64,000 nucleotides of DNA from positions 4,521,501-4,585,500 of the forward strand of contig NZ_CP098774.1 in assembly GCF_028473665.1 (NCBI RefSeq). The letters are read 5' to 3'. The notes below the pieces were generated by a model that saw only the letters and a program-made list of their open reading frames with translations, was not told where the DNA came from and ran no database searches. Numbering within the stretch: the stretch's first letter is position 1; every line of letters begins with the position of its first letter. Of the stretch, positions 1-8,486 are shown piece by piece. The stretch comes from Sphingomonas sp. QA11. GTDB lineage: Bacteria; Pseudomonadota; Alphaproteobacteria; Sphingomonadales; Sphingomonadaceae. Both the position numbers and the translations under genes were made by a program.

Positions 1-827
1 TGCGGCCGAGGCCCGGGGGCATGCTGGCCAAGCGCCGCGATCAGCTCCGCCACGCCGAAATCCTTGAGCGCCGAGCCGAAATAGACCGGCGTCAGATCGC
101 CGTGGCGATAGGCGGCCGCGTTGAACGTGGCGTAACCGCCCTGCGCCAGCTCTGCCTCGTCGCGCAACCGGGTCAGCCCGTCCTCCGACAGGATTTTCTC
201 CAGCGCCGGATCGTCGAGGCCGGTGAAGTGCAACGGCTTGCCCATATATTCGCGCGAGGGACCCTCGGGCTGGCTCAGCGTGTTGGCGTGGAGATCGTAC
301 ACGCCTTCGAAATCGCTGCCCATGCCGACCGGCCAGCTCATCGGGCAGACGTCGAGCTGGAGGATGTCGGCAACCTCGTCGAGCAGTTCGAACGGGTCGC
401 GCCCCTCGCGATCGACCTTGTTGACGAAGGTGATGATCGGCACTGAACGCAGACGGCAGACCTCGAACAGCTTGCGCGTCTGCGCCTCGATGCCGCGTGC
501 CGCGTCGATCACCATCACCGCCGAATCGACCGCGGTCAGGGTGCGATAGGTGTCTTCCGAGAAATCCTCATGGCCCGGCGTGTCGAGCAGGTTGAAGGTC
601 AGCCCGTCCTTCTCGAAGGTCATCACCGAGGAGGTGACCGAGATGCCACGCTGCTGCTCGATCTTCATCCAGTCGGACCGGGCACGGCGATTCTGGCCGC
701 GCGCCTTCACCTCACCGGCGAGATGGATCGCGCCGCCGAAATAGAGGAGCTTTTCGGTGAGCGTCGTCTTGCCCGCGTCGGGATGGGAGATGATCGCGAA
801 GGTGCGGCGGTCGGAAATTCCAGTCAT
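1..827 (-). CDS. prfC: Peptide chain release factor 3, N-terminal part (cut by window edge)
   Basis: Translation GTPase RF3, which recycles RF1 and RF2 from the ribosome after termination. About 275 N-terminal residues are visible; the C-terminal part lies beyond the left edge. The GTPase motifs are clear: the P-loop HPDAGKTT at residues 15-22, the G3 motif DTPGHEDF, and G4 NKVD. The segment NRRARSDWMKIEQQRGIS, with the switch I threonine region after it, is typical of RF3 rather than EF-G. The ATG at 825-827 starts the family-typical MTGISDRRTF. The aldose epimerase-like gene ends 17 bases upstream on the same strand, so the two may be cotranscribed. Confidence 0.93.
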   Translation of the reverse strand, partial: MTGISDRRTFAIISHPDAGKTTLTEKLLYFGGAIHLAGEVKARGQNRRARSDWMKIEQQRGISVTSSVMTFEKDGLTFNLLDTPGHEDFSEDTYRTLTAVDSAVMVIDAARGIEAQTRKLFEVCRLRSVPIITFVNKVDREGRDPFELLDEVADILQLDVCPMSWPVGMGSDFEGVYDLHANTLSQPEGPSREYMGKPLHFTGLDDPALEKILSEDGLTRLRDEAELAQGGYATFNAAAYRHGDLTPVYFGSALKDFGVAELIAALGQHAPGPRP

Positions 828-844
828 CCGGCGCCCCTAGCGGT

Positions 845-1720
845 TCAGGAGCGCAACGTCACGTCCAGCGCGCAAGACCAGGTGGCGCCGGGCGCGATCT
901 CGACGATGCCGGGCTTGTCGCGGATGTCACCGCCATAGCCTTCCGGATCGGCGATGCCGTGCCACGGCTCGATGCAGATGAAAGGCGCACCGGGCTTGGT
1001 CCAGATGCCGAGCTTCGCGGTGTCGGGGAAGGCGATGTCGAGCTGGGGACCCGCGGGTGCGCCATAGGTGGCGCGGCGGGAGCGAACCGGATCCCAGACC
1101 AGCGCGTCATTGGTGAAAAGATCGTCGCGAAGGTGGAGGGTTCGGCCATCAAGCGGCGACGGGCGCGGCGCGGGGCCGATCAGGCCACCCGGGACGATCT
1201 GCCTGAGCGGATCGGGTTCGTCGGTGTCGAAAAGGATTCGGTGGTCCTCCCGTGGCTGACCATAGGGCAGCGGCCAGGCAAAAGCGGGGTGCCAGCCGAA
1301 GCTGGCGGGCATCGGGGCGGTGCCGCGATTTCCGATGCTCGCCTCGATCCGGAGCGTGGCGGCATCGAGGGCGAAGGCGATGTCGAGCGCGAACGCAAAG
1401 GGATAGACGGCGCGGGTCTCTTCGCAGTCGGTGAGGCGGAAGATGGCGCGATCCGGCGCCCGATCGACCACCGCGAAGGGCATCCGCCGTGCAAAGCCGT
1501 GCTGCTTCATCGGATAGTCGTTGCCGTCGATGCGGAGCAGATCGCCGTTGAGGCGGCCGACGATCGGGAACAGGATCGGAGCGTGGCCGGTCCACCAGGC
1601 CGGGTCCGCATCGGTCATCAGCTCGCGACCATCAGCATCGCGCAAATGGGTGAGCTCGGCGCCGAAGGGGTTGATCGCGGCGGAGAGGCCGGAGGACGCG
1701 ATGTCGATCAGGTCAGCCAC
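845..1720 (-). CDS. Aldose 1-epimerase family protein (LacX-like)
   Basis: 291-residue protein of the galactose mutarotase superfamily, which interconverts the anomers of sugars or sugar phosphates in the cytoplasm. Seen: an N-terminal INPFGAELTHLRDADGRELM strand region, the HAPILFPIVGRL segment, KQHGFAR with the His conserved in this fold, FGWHPAFAWP with a second His, and a C-terminal CIEPWHG motif. These fit the LacX-like branch rather than classical GalM. The start is GTG at 1718-1720, chosen because GGGAGGTG lies a few bases upstream. The substrate cannot be read from the sequence. It lies just upstream of prfC on the same strand. Confidence 0.85.
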   Translation of the reverse strand: MADLIDIASSGLSAAINPFGAELTHLRDADGRELMTDADPAWWTGHAPILFPIVGRLNGDLLRIDGNDYPMKQHGFARRMPFAVVDRAPDRAIFRLTDCEETRAVYPFAFALDIAFALDAATLRIEASIGNRGTAPMPASFGWHPAFAWPLPYGQPREDHRILFDTDEPDPLRQIVPGGLIGPAPRPSPLDGRTLHLRDDLFTNDALVWDPVRSRRATYGAPAGPQLDIAFPDTAKLGIWTKPGAPFICIEPWHGIADPEGYGGDIRDKPGIVEIAPGATWSCALDVTLRS

Positions 1721-1761
1721 TTACACCTCCCGATTTCAGGGTCGCCGGCAATCAACCGCTA

Positions 1762-1857
1762 CCGTCATGCCGGACTTGTTCCGGCATCCACCGACCCGCG
1801 AATTGCCCGGCCCTTGCTTTGCGGCCCGGTGGCCCCCGGGACAAGCCCGGGGTGACG
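1762..1857. repeat. REP-like palindromic intergenic element
   Basis: Two strong hairpins sit back to back between aldose epimerase and pheT. One is ATGCCGGACTTGTTCCGGCAT and the other is built on CCCGGGACAAGCCCGGG. The outer ends, CGTCATGCC and GGGGTGACGA, are roughly complementary, so the whole element can also fold on itself. Elements of this look are commonly dispersed between genes in sphingomonad and other alphaproteobacterial chromosomes. No T-tract follows either hairpin. The rest of the 1721-1943 gap shows nothing gene-like. Confidence 0.6.
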
Positions 1858-1943
1858 AAATGAAGTAGCTTCACAGCGCGGCGACGACGCCTCTGTCAAA
1901 ACGAAGGGCGGGGAGACACAGGGCCCGGCATCCGTCACAAAAA

Positions 1944-4301
1944 TCAGCCACGCAGACTCGCGCCAAGCTTCGCCGCCGCAGCCACCACCTTGTCGGCGAC
2001 CGCCTTCAGCTCCTCGTCGGTAAAGCTCTTCTCGCCCGGCTGGAGCGTGATTTCGAGCGCGAGGCTCTTCCTGCCTTCCTCGACGCCGGTGAAGACGTCG
2101 AACAGGCGCGCGCCGGTGATCGCTGCCTTGTCCGCGCCCTTCACCGCGCGGAGAAGGGCGTCAGCGCCAAGTTCGGCGGGGACGAGGAAGGCGAAGTCGC
2201 GGCGGACTGCCTGCAGCGAGGGCGGTGCATAGGCAGGACGCATGAAGCCAGCCGAGCGCTTGCCCGGGATCGAATCGAGATAGAGTTCGACCGCGGCGAC
2301 CGGACCGTCGAGATCGAACGCGCGGGCAGTGAGCGGATGGACCATGCCGAACGCGGCCAGCACCGTCTTCGGGCCAAGGCGCAACGTGCCTGACTGGCCG
2401 GGGTGCCAGGCATCGCCCGCCTCTCCCATCACTTGCAGATTCTCGACCGGCGCTCCTGCCGCGGCGAGCAGCGCGAGCGCCTCCGTCTTGGCGTCGAACG
2501 CGTCGAACGGCACTGCCTTGCCCTGCTGCCAGCCCCGCGCGCGGCCTTCACCGGCGAGGACGACGCCGAGCGTCGGGCGTTCGGCATCAGCCAGATAGCG
2601 GCGGCCGATCTCGAACAGGCGAACCGTCTGCGCGCCGCGCTTGATATTGCGCTCGGCCGCGGCGAGCAGGCCGGGGAGGAGCGACGGACGCATGACCTTC
2701 AGGTCCTCGCTGATCGGGTTGGCGAGGCTCCAGGCACCGCCACCGAACGGCGCGGCTTCGGCCTCGGACAGGAAGCTCCACGTCACCGCCTCGTTGAGGC
2801 CGCGTGCGGCGGCCGCGCGGCGGGTGCGGCGCTCGAGCTTCTGTTCGGGCGTGGCGGTCGGCGTCGCGACGCCCGGGACACGATCGAGCGGAACAGGCGG
2901 CACCTTGTCGATGCCCTCGATCCGGATGACCTCCTCGACCAGATCGGCCGAGCCGTCCACGTCACGACGCCAGCTCGGCACCGTCACGTTCCAGGTCCCG
3001 TCGACCGTGAAGCCCAGGCTTTCGAGGATCGCCTTTTGCCGGTCGGCCGCGATGGCGAGGCCACCCAGCGTCTCGGCGCGGTTCGTGTCATAGGCAATCG
3101 TGCGGGGCGTCACCGGCGGGGTGCCGGCGCGTGTCACGCCGCTCGCCGTGCCGCCGCAGATGTCAGTGACGAGACGCGTGGCGATGGCCAGGCCGTCTTC
3201 AAGGAAAGCGGGATCGACGCCCCGTTCGAACCGGGCGCGGGCGTCGCTGGTCAGCGCCAGCTTCTGGCCGGTACGGGCGATATGGTCGGGATCGAAATAG
3301 GCGCATTCGATCAGCACGTCGGTGGTACCGGCCGACACGCCCGATTCCTCGCCGCCCATGATGCCGCCGATGTCATGCACATGGGCGTCGTCGGCGATGA
3401 CCGTCATCGTCTCCTCGAGGGCATAGGTCTTGCCGTTGAGCGCGAGCACTGTCTCACCGGCCTTCGCCCGGCGGGCGACCAGGCCACCCGAGAGCTTTGC
3501 ACGGTCATAGACGTGAAGCGGACGGCCGAGATCGACCGACACATAATTGGTGATGTCGACCAGCGCCGAGATCGGCTTCTGCCCGATCGCGACGAGGCGG
3601 CGGCGCATCCAGTCGGGTGCCTCGCCATTGGTAACACCGGCGACCGACTGGCCGAAGAACGCCGGGCAGCCATTGGCATCGTCAGTGCGCACGTCCGGGC
3701 CGGGGCCTTCGCCGGCGACCGGATCGACCTTCAGCGGCCTGAGCGTGCCGAGACCGGCGGCGGCGAGATCGCGCGCGATGCCGCGCACGCCCATGCAATC
3801 CTGCCGGTTGGGCGTGATGGCGACGTCGACCACCGGATCGTTGAGGCCGGCATAGTCCGGAAAGACGGTGCCGATCGGCGCATCGGCGGGCAATTCGATG
3901 ATGCCGTCATGATCCTCGCCGAGCTCGAGTTCGCGGGTCGAGCACATCATGCCGTTCGATTCGACGCCGCGGATCGCCGCGACCTTCAGCACCATGCCGT
4001 TGGACGGCACGACCGCGCCGGGCAGGCCGAACACGCCGACCAGACCGGCGCGGGCGTTGGGCGCGCCGCAGACGACCTGCAGGGGGCCGTCGCCGGCATC
4101 GACCGTGAGGACCTGAAGCTTGTCGGCCTGGGGATGCGGCGCGGCGGTCAGCACCTTCGCCACCTTGAAGGCGGCGAGCTTCTCGCCCGGATTCTCCACA
4201 CCCTCGACCTCGAGGCCGACACGGGTCAGCGCCTCGACGATGGCGTCGAGACCGGCGGTGGTTTCGAGATGCTCGTTGAGCCAGCTCAGGGTGAACTTCA
4301 T
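1944..4301 (-). CDS. pheT: Phenylalanine--tRNA ligase beta subunit
   Basis: 785-residue beta subunit of the (alpha-beta)2 phenylalanyl-tRNA synthetase, which charges tRNA-Phe. It starts MKFTLSWLNEHLETTAG. The tRNA-binding OB-fold domain covers about residues 40-150 (ending in motifs such as ICSTREL-like MMCSTRELELGEDHDG), the B3/B4 editing domain about 200-370, B5 about 395-470, a catalytic-like core in the middle, and an FDX-ACB anticodon-binding domain over the last 95 residues (YAPPSLQAVRRDFAFLV onwards). The length matches the family. The start codon overlaps the pheS stop as ATGA, which indicates translational coupling in the pheST operon. Confidence 0.97.
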   Translation of the reverse strand: MKFTLSWLNEHLETTAGLDAIVEALTRVGLEVEGVENPGEKLAAFKVAKVLTAAPHPQADKLQVLTVDAGDGPLQVVCGAPNARAGLVGVFGLPGAVVPSNGMVLKVAAIRGVESNGMMCSTRELELGEDHDGIIELPADAPIGTVFPDYAGLNDPVVDVAITPNRQDCMGVRGIARDLAAAGLGTLRPLKVDPVAGEGPGPDVRTDDANGCPAFFGQSVAGVTNGEAPDWMRRRLVAIGQKPISALVDITNYVSVDLGRPLHVYDRAKLSGGLVARRAKAGETVLALNGKTYALEETMTVIADDAHVHDIGGIMGGEESGVSAGTTDVLIECAYFDPDHIARTGQKLALTSDARARFERGVDPAFLEDGLAIATRLVTDICGGTASGVTRAGTPPVTPRTIAYDTNRAETLGGLAIAADRQKAILESLGFTVDGTWNVTVPSWRRDVDGSADLVEEVIRIEGIDKVPPVPLDRVPGVATPTATPEQKLERRTRRAAAARGLNEAVTWSFLSEAEAAPFGGGAWSLANPISEDLKVMRPSLLPGLLAAAERNIKRGAQTVRLFEIGRRYLADAERPTLGVVLAGEGRARGWQQGKAVPFDAFDAKTEALALLAAAGAPVENLQVMGEAGDAWHPGQSGTLRLGPKTVLAAFGMVHPLTARAFDLDGPVAAVELYLDSIPGKRSAGFMRPAYAPPSLQAVRRDFAFLVPAELGADALLRAVKGADKAAITGARLFDVFTGVEEGRKSLALEITLQPGEKSFTDEELKAVADKVVAAAAKLGASLRG

Positions 4302-5452
4302 GCCCCGACTCCCCCGGACAGAGTGGGCACGTCGAGTGCCGCGAACCCATAATGTTTCAGCCAGCGGATATCGCCGTCGAAGAACGCCCGTAGATCGTCC
4401 ATGCCATATTTAAGCATCGCCAGCCGATCGATGCCGCAGCCGAAGGCGAAGCCCTGCCATTCGTCCGGATCATAGCCGCCGGCCTCGATCACCGTGCGGT
4501 GGACCATGCCGCTACCGAGCACTTCCATCCAGCCGTCCGACCCGCCGATCACGCGCTTGCCGTTGACCAGGCTGAAGCCGACATCGACCTCGGCCGAAGG
4601 CTCGGTGAAGGGGAAATAGCTGGGGCGCAGGCGCAGCACGATATCGTCGCGCTCGAAGAACGCCTTGAGGAAGGTCTCGAGCGTCCATTTGAGATGGCCG
4701 AGCGTGATGCCCTTGTCGATCACCAGCCCCTCGACCTGATGGAACATCGGGGTGTGGGTGGCGTCGCTATCGGAGCGATAGGTGCGGCCGGGCGCGATGA
4801 TGCGGATCGGCTTGTCGCCGCCGGCTGCCTTCATAGCGCGGATCTGCACGGGCGAAGTATGCGTGCGGAGCAACATCCGCGAGGAATCGAGCGCGGCCCG
4901 CGGCGAGCCAAGCTCGCCGTCGGACGACGGGCTTTGCCCGGCGCCGGCCGTGCTCGCCTCCGGCTGCGCCGGGAAGTAAAACGTATCATGCATCGCGCGT
5001 GCCGGATGAGTCTCCGGGATGTTGAGCGCGGTGAAATTGTGCCAGTCGTCCTCGATCTCCGGCCCCGTGGCGACCGCGAAGCCGAGATCGGCGAAGATCT
5101 CCGCCAGTTCGTCCATCACCTGGCTGACCGGATGGACGCTGCCCGCACCGATTCCATCGGCCGGGAGCGTCATGTCGAGTGTTTCGCGGGCGAGGCGCGC
5201 GTCGAGATCGGCGCGGTCCAGCGCCGCCTTCCGCTCGGCGATCGCCGTCGTCACCGCCTCGCGCAGCCCCTGGATGCGCGGCCCTTCGACCAGCCGCTGT
5301 TCGGGCGACATGGCGCCGAGCGTCTTGAGCAGGGCGGTGATGCTGCCCTGCTTGCCCAGCGCCCCAACGCGCACCGTATCGAGCGCGTCGAGCCCGCCCG
5401 ACGCCTCCACGGCGGCGAGCAGATTGTCACGCATCTGGTCGAGATCGGTCAT
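4298..5452 (-). CDS. pheS: Phenylalanine--tRNA ligase alpha subunit with an in-frame insertion
   Basis: 384-residue alpha subunit that carries the catalytic site of PheRS. The N-terminal coiled coil (about residues 1-90) precedes the class II core: HDTFYFP, LLRTHTSPVQIR, motif 2 around GRTYRSDSDATHTPMFHQVEG, and motif 3 around FGCGIDRLAMLKYGMDDLR. The ATG at 5450-5452 (MTDLDQMRDN) is preferred; an in-frame upstream ATG would add eight unlikely residues. Oddity: about 28 extra residues rich in A, S, G and P sit between HDTFYFP and LLRTHTS, where the E. coli enzyme as I remember it has about three. They are encoded by DNA packed with hairpins (4880-4972). The reading frame is intact and all core motifs are present, so the enzyme should be functional. 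Confidence 0.96.
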   Translation of the reverse strand: MTDLDQMRDNLLAAVEASGGLDALDTVRVGALGKQGSITALLKTLGAMSPEQRLVEGPRIQGLREAVTTAIAERKAALDRADLDARLARETLDMTLPADGIGAGSVHPVSQVMDELAEIFADLGFAVATGPEIEDDWHNFTALNIPETHPARAMHDTFYFPAQPEASTAGAGQSPSSDGELGSPRAALDSSRMLLRTHTSPVQIRAMKAAGGDKPIRIIAPGRTYRSDSDATHTPMFHQVEGLVIDKGITLGHLKWTLETFLKAFFERDDIVLRLRPSYFPFTEPSAEVDVGFSLVNGKRVIGGSDGWMEVLGSGMVHRTVIEAGGYDPDEWQGFAFGCGIDRLAMLKYGMDDLRAFFDGDIRWLKHYGFAALDVPTLSGGVGA

Positions 5453-5459
5453 GGCATCC

Positions 5460-5525
5460 TCAAACTGGCCGGGCATGAGGCCCGATAACGAAAAGGGCGC
5501 GGGTGGAAAACCACCCGCGCCCCAT
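5460..5525 (-). CDS. Possible pheS leader peptide ORF (21 codons)
   Basis: A small reading frame begins with ATG at 5523-5525 and ends with TGA at 5460-5462, eight bases before the pheS start. It would encode MGRGWFSTRALFVIGPHARPV. It runs straight through the GC-rich hairpin between rplT and pheS and has two Phe codons and one Trp codon. In enteric bacteria, pheST is controlled by attenuation through a Phe-rich leader peptide (PheM). This frame has the right place but is poor in Phe and has no strong ribosome-binding site. It may be chance. Confidence 0.25.
   Translation of the reverse strand: MGRGWFSTRALFVIGPHARPV
5491..5522 (-). terminator. Rho-independent terminator or attenuator between rplT and pheS
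   Basis: Perfect 12-bp stem, GGGCGCGGGTGG (5495-5506) pairing with CCACCCGCGCCC (5511-5522), with a 4-base loop. Read on the minus strand the stem is followed by TTTTCGTT. It lies downstream of rplT (stop at 5549) and upstream of pheS (start 5452). It can end rpmI-rplT transcripts or let only part of transcription into pheST. Confidence 0.8.
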
Positions 5526-5548
5526 GTCTTTCGGTCGCTACAGGTCGC

Positions 5549-5914
5549 TCAGGCGGCCTGGGGCAGAGCCGCCTTCGCCTGCGCGATGATGGCGCTAAAC
5601 GCGGCGCCTTCGTGCATCGCGATGTCGGCCAGGACCTTCCGGTCGAGTTCGACACCGGCGAGCTTCAGGCCGTGCATGAAGGTGCCATAGGTCAGGCCTT
5701 CGACGCGGACAGCCGCGTTGATGCGCTGGATCCAGAGCGCCCGGAACGAGCGCTTCTTCACCTTGCGGTCACGATAGGCGTATTGCCCGGCCTTTTCGAC
5801 AGCCTGGCGGGCGATGCGGATCGTGTTCTTGCGACGGCCGTAATAGCCCTTCGCCTGATCGAGGATCCGGTTATGCTTTGCGCGGGTGGTTACACCCCGT
5901 TTTACGCGTGCCAT
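5549..5914 (-). CDS. rplT: 50S ribosomal protein L20
   Basis: 121-residue basic protein that binds 23S rRNA early in assembly of the large ribosomal subunit. It begins MARVKRGVTTRAKHNRILDQAKGYYGRR, the L20 signature, and continues with RALWIQRINAAVR and the long alpha-helical rRNA-binding region. The length is close to the usual 117-120. It follows rpmI by 17 bases. In enteric bacteria L20 represses its own operon by binding mRNA; no such site is obvious here. infC, the usual upstream partner, is absent. Confidence 0.98.
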   Translation of the reverse strand: MARVKRGVTTRAKHNRILDQAKGYYGRRKNTIRIARQAVEKAGQYAYRDRKVKKRSFRALWIQRINAAVRVEGLTYGTFMHGLKLAGVELDRKVLADIAMHEGAAFSAIIAQAKAALPQAA

Positions 5915-5931
5915 TCTCTATATCCTCCAGT

Positions 5932-6135
5932 TCAGCTCAGACCGTAAGGCGCCCAGGCCTTCACGGTTGCGGTGTCTGCCTTGGACAGGACCGAGGTGCC
6001 GCGGTTCTGGCGGATATACTTGCCGTTGTGGCTGATCAGGCGGTGGCGCTTGCCGGCGACGCCGTGCTTCAGCTTTCCGGTGGCGGTGAGCGTGAAGCGC
6101 TTCTTCACGCCGCTCTTCGTCTTGAGTTTGGGCAT
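5932..6135 (-). CDS. rpmI: 50S ribosomal protein L35
   Basis: 67-residue basic protein of the large ribosomal subunit. It starts MPKLKTKSGVKKRFTLTATGKLK and keeps the conserved GKRHRLISHNGKYIRQNRGT core and the C-terminal WAPYGL. AGGAGACGAAA lies just upstream of the ATG at 6133-6135. It is the first gene of the leftward rpmI-rplT-pheS-pheT block. The operon starts here without infC, so its promoter should lie in 6136-6292, shared divergently with the AsmA-like gene. Confidence 0.98.
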   Translation of the reverse strand: MPKLKTKSGVKKRFTLTATGKLKHGVAGKRHRLISHNGKYIRQNRGTSVLSKADTATVKAWAPYGLS

Positions 6136-6292
6136 TTTCGTCTCCTCATATTCGCGACGATCTATGAACGGCCACGGCAGCCCATACCGGCCGGGCAGTT
6201 CCTCTTACTCGCGGAAAGGCGGGCGCATAGCGGTACCCGTCCTCAAATGCAACCATCCGGAACCCCGCGCCCGCGCGAACGGTTGGGGTGCG

Positions 6293-8470
6293 ATGGATTT
6301 GCCACCTGAAACCGTTCCCGCCGAAGAGTCGGCCGGCGCCGATGCCGAAGAACGGCCGGTCGCGAGCGAATCGGCGACAGAGCCGCCAAGTACCGGGCGG
6401 CGCCTGTCGAAGCCATGGCGAATCGCGCGCAACATCGTGCTTGGCATCATCGGCACTATCTTCCTTGCCTGGCTGATCCTGTACATCACCAAGGGCCGAT
6501 TCCTGAAGCATCCGTTCGAGCGGACCGTCGCCGCGATGACTCACCGCGCGGTGAAGGTGCCGGGCGACTTCCAGCTCTATTTCGACCCGATCAACATCCA
6601 TTTCGTCGCCGAGGGGATGACGATCTCCAACCCGGCCTGGGCGTCGAAACCCCATCTGTTCGAGGCGAAGCGAATCGATACGCGAATCGCCACTTTCCCG
6701 CTGATCTTCGGCAACCGGCGCGTGCGGTGGCTCGACATGCTCGACGGTGCGATCGACCTCGAATGGAGCAAGGACGGACGGACCAACACCTGGACCTTCA
6801 GCGAGAAGAAGGGAAAACCCTTCGAGATGCCGTTGATCCGGCGGGCGTCCGTCGCCGGCACGACCTTGCGCTATGTCGATCCGAAGCTGAAGCTCTCGGT
6901 CGACCTTGCCTTCCAGACGATCAAGGCAAGCGACACGCGGTTCGAGAATTCGATCCAGTTCACCGGGAAGGGCGTCGAGCGGACGACCCCCTTCACCCTG
7001 TACGGCGCGATGGTGACGCCTAACGCGACCGTGACGAACGGCAGGAACCAGCTCGACCTGCACATCAAGGCCGCCCGCACCGCGATCGACGTCGCGGGCA
7101 CGCTCGACGCGCCGACGCGGATCGACGGGGCGGACCTGAAGGTCACCGCGCGGGGCGCCAACATCGCCGACCTGTTCAGCATCATCGGCGTGGCGGTGCC
7201 CGAGACCCGGTCCTACCGGCTCCAGTCGGCCCTGACCAAGACCGGGGACGAATATCGCTTCACCGGCCTGCACGGCCGCTTCGGCGACAGCGACATCGCC
7301 GGCAAGCTGACCGTCGCGATCGTCGAGCCGCGCCTGAAGATCGACGCCGCGCTGGCGACGCGCTCGCTCGACATCGTCGATATCGCGCCCTTTATCGGCT
7401 ACAACCCGGACGCGGTGGCGGCGAAGGGCAAGGGCGCCGTGGTCAAGCAGATCAACGGCACGCCGCGCCTGCTGCCCGATGCGCCGCTACGGGTGGAAGC
7501 GCTCAGGAATTTCGACGCCACGCTTCACTATACCGTGCGGACGGTGCGCGCGCGCAACCTGCCGGTATCGAATATCGACCTCACGCTGGGGCTCGACAAC
7601 AGCCTGCTCACCCTCTCGCCGCTGGCCTTCGACATGGCCCGCGGCCATGTGACGTCGGACATCAGGATCAATGCGCGGCGGCCGGTCGTCCATACCGACT
7701 ACGACATCCGCCTGTCGCCGACGCCGATGGGCGTGCTGCTCGCCGGCTACGGCGTCGACGAAGCCGGTACCAGCGGCACGGTAAAGGCGCGCATCCAGAT
7801 GGCGGGTGACGGCAATACCGTTCATGAATCGCTGTCGACCGCCAATGGCCGGATCGCGATCATCATCCCGGCCGGCAGCTTCTGGACACGCAACGTCCAG
7901 CTCGCCGAGCTCGATATCGGCACCTTCATCCAGAAGATGTTCCAGCATAAGCTGAAGGAGCCGGTGCGGATCAATTGCGGCCTGATCGCCTTCACCGTGC
8001 GCAACGGCATCGCCGCCGCCGACCCGATCCTGATCGACACGCAGAAGAACGTCATCGTCGGGCGCGGCGGCTTCAGCTTCAGGAACGAATCGCTCGATTT
8101 CGCGGTGCGGGCCGACGCCAAGAAGTTCAGCCTGTTCTCCGCCCAGTCGCCGGTCGGCGTGAACGGCTATTTCGCGAAGCCGGGCATCAGCGTGATCAGC
8201 CCCGAGCTGCTGACCCGCGCGGGCATCGGCATCGGGGCGGCGGTGATCGCAAGCCCGATCGCGGGCATCCTTGCCTTTGTCGATATCGGCGATGCCAAGG
8301 CCACTCAATGCGGCCCCGTGCTGTCGGGCGCGACGGCGATGGCCCAGCGCACGACCGGCGGCAAGCCGCGCGACGATGTCGGGCACGGCACCACCGCCAA
8401 GGCGAAGAACGGCAAGACAACGCGCGGCGAACGCACGGAGCAGCGCAAGAAATTCCTGGGCGTGTTCTGA
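6293..8470 (+). CDS. AsmA family protein
   Basis: 725-residue, membrane-anchored periplasmic protein. A charged N-terminal tail (about residues 1-40) precedes one transmembrane segment at about 46-66 (NIVLGIIGTIFLAWLILYI). The AsmA N-terminal pattern follows, with FDPINIHFVAEGMTISNPAW and LDGAIDLEWSKDG, then long beta-rich repeats and an AsmA-like C-terminal region with NGRIAIIIPAGSFW. AsmA-like proteins are thought to move phospholipids between membranes or to affect outer-membrane assembly. The ATG at 6293 is preferred because the frame further upstream runs antisense to rpmI. It converges on hisN with 16 bases between the stops. Confidence 0.85.
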   Translation: MDLPPETVPAEESAGADAEERPVASESATEPPSTGRRLSKPWRIARNIVLGIIGTIFLAWLILYITKGRFLKHPFERTVAAMTHRAVKVPGDFQLYFDPINIHFVAEGMTISNPAWASKPHLFEAKRIDTRIATFPLIFGNRRVRWLDMLDGAIDLEWSKDGRTNTWTFSEKKGKPFEMPLIRRASVAGTTLRYVDPKLKLSVDLAFQTIKASDTRFENSIQFTGKGVERTTPFTLYGAMVTPNATVTNGRNQLDLHIKAARTAIDVAGTLDAPTRIDGADLKVTARGANIADLFSIIGVAVPETRSYRLQSALTKTGDEYRFTGLHGRFGDSDIAGKLTVAIVEPRLKIDAALATRSLDIVDIAPFIGYNPDAVAAKGKGAVVKQINGTPRLLPDAPLRVEALRNFDATLHYTVRTVRARNLPVSNIDLTLGLDNSLLTLSPLAFDMARGHVTSDIRINARRPVVHTDYDIRLSPTPMGVLLAGYGVDEAGTSGTVKARIQMAGDGNTVHESLSTANGRIAIIIPAGSFWTRNVQLAELDIGTFIQKMFQHKLKEPVRINCGLIAFTVRNGIAAADPILIDTQKNVIVGRGGFSFRNESLDFAVRADAKKFSLFSAQSPVGVNGYFAKPGISVISPELLTRAGIGIGAAVIASPIAGILAFVDIGDAKATQCGPVLSGATAMAQRTTGGKPRDDVGHGTTAKAKNGKTTRGERTEQRKKFLGVF

Positions 8471-8486
8471 AGCCCGGCCGGGGCGG

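Noticed and set aside
2403..4352. A 649-codon open frame on the plus strand opposite pheT
   Set aside because: It mirrors the codon pattern of pheT, has no recognisable domain, and its residues are rich in R, A, D and H as expected from antisense reading of a GC-rich gene.
5972..6292. An N-terminal extension of the AsmA-like protein
   Set aside because: It runs antisense to rpmI and has no similarity to AsmA proteins; ATG 6293 gives a normal N-terminus and a well-placed membrane segment.
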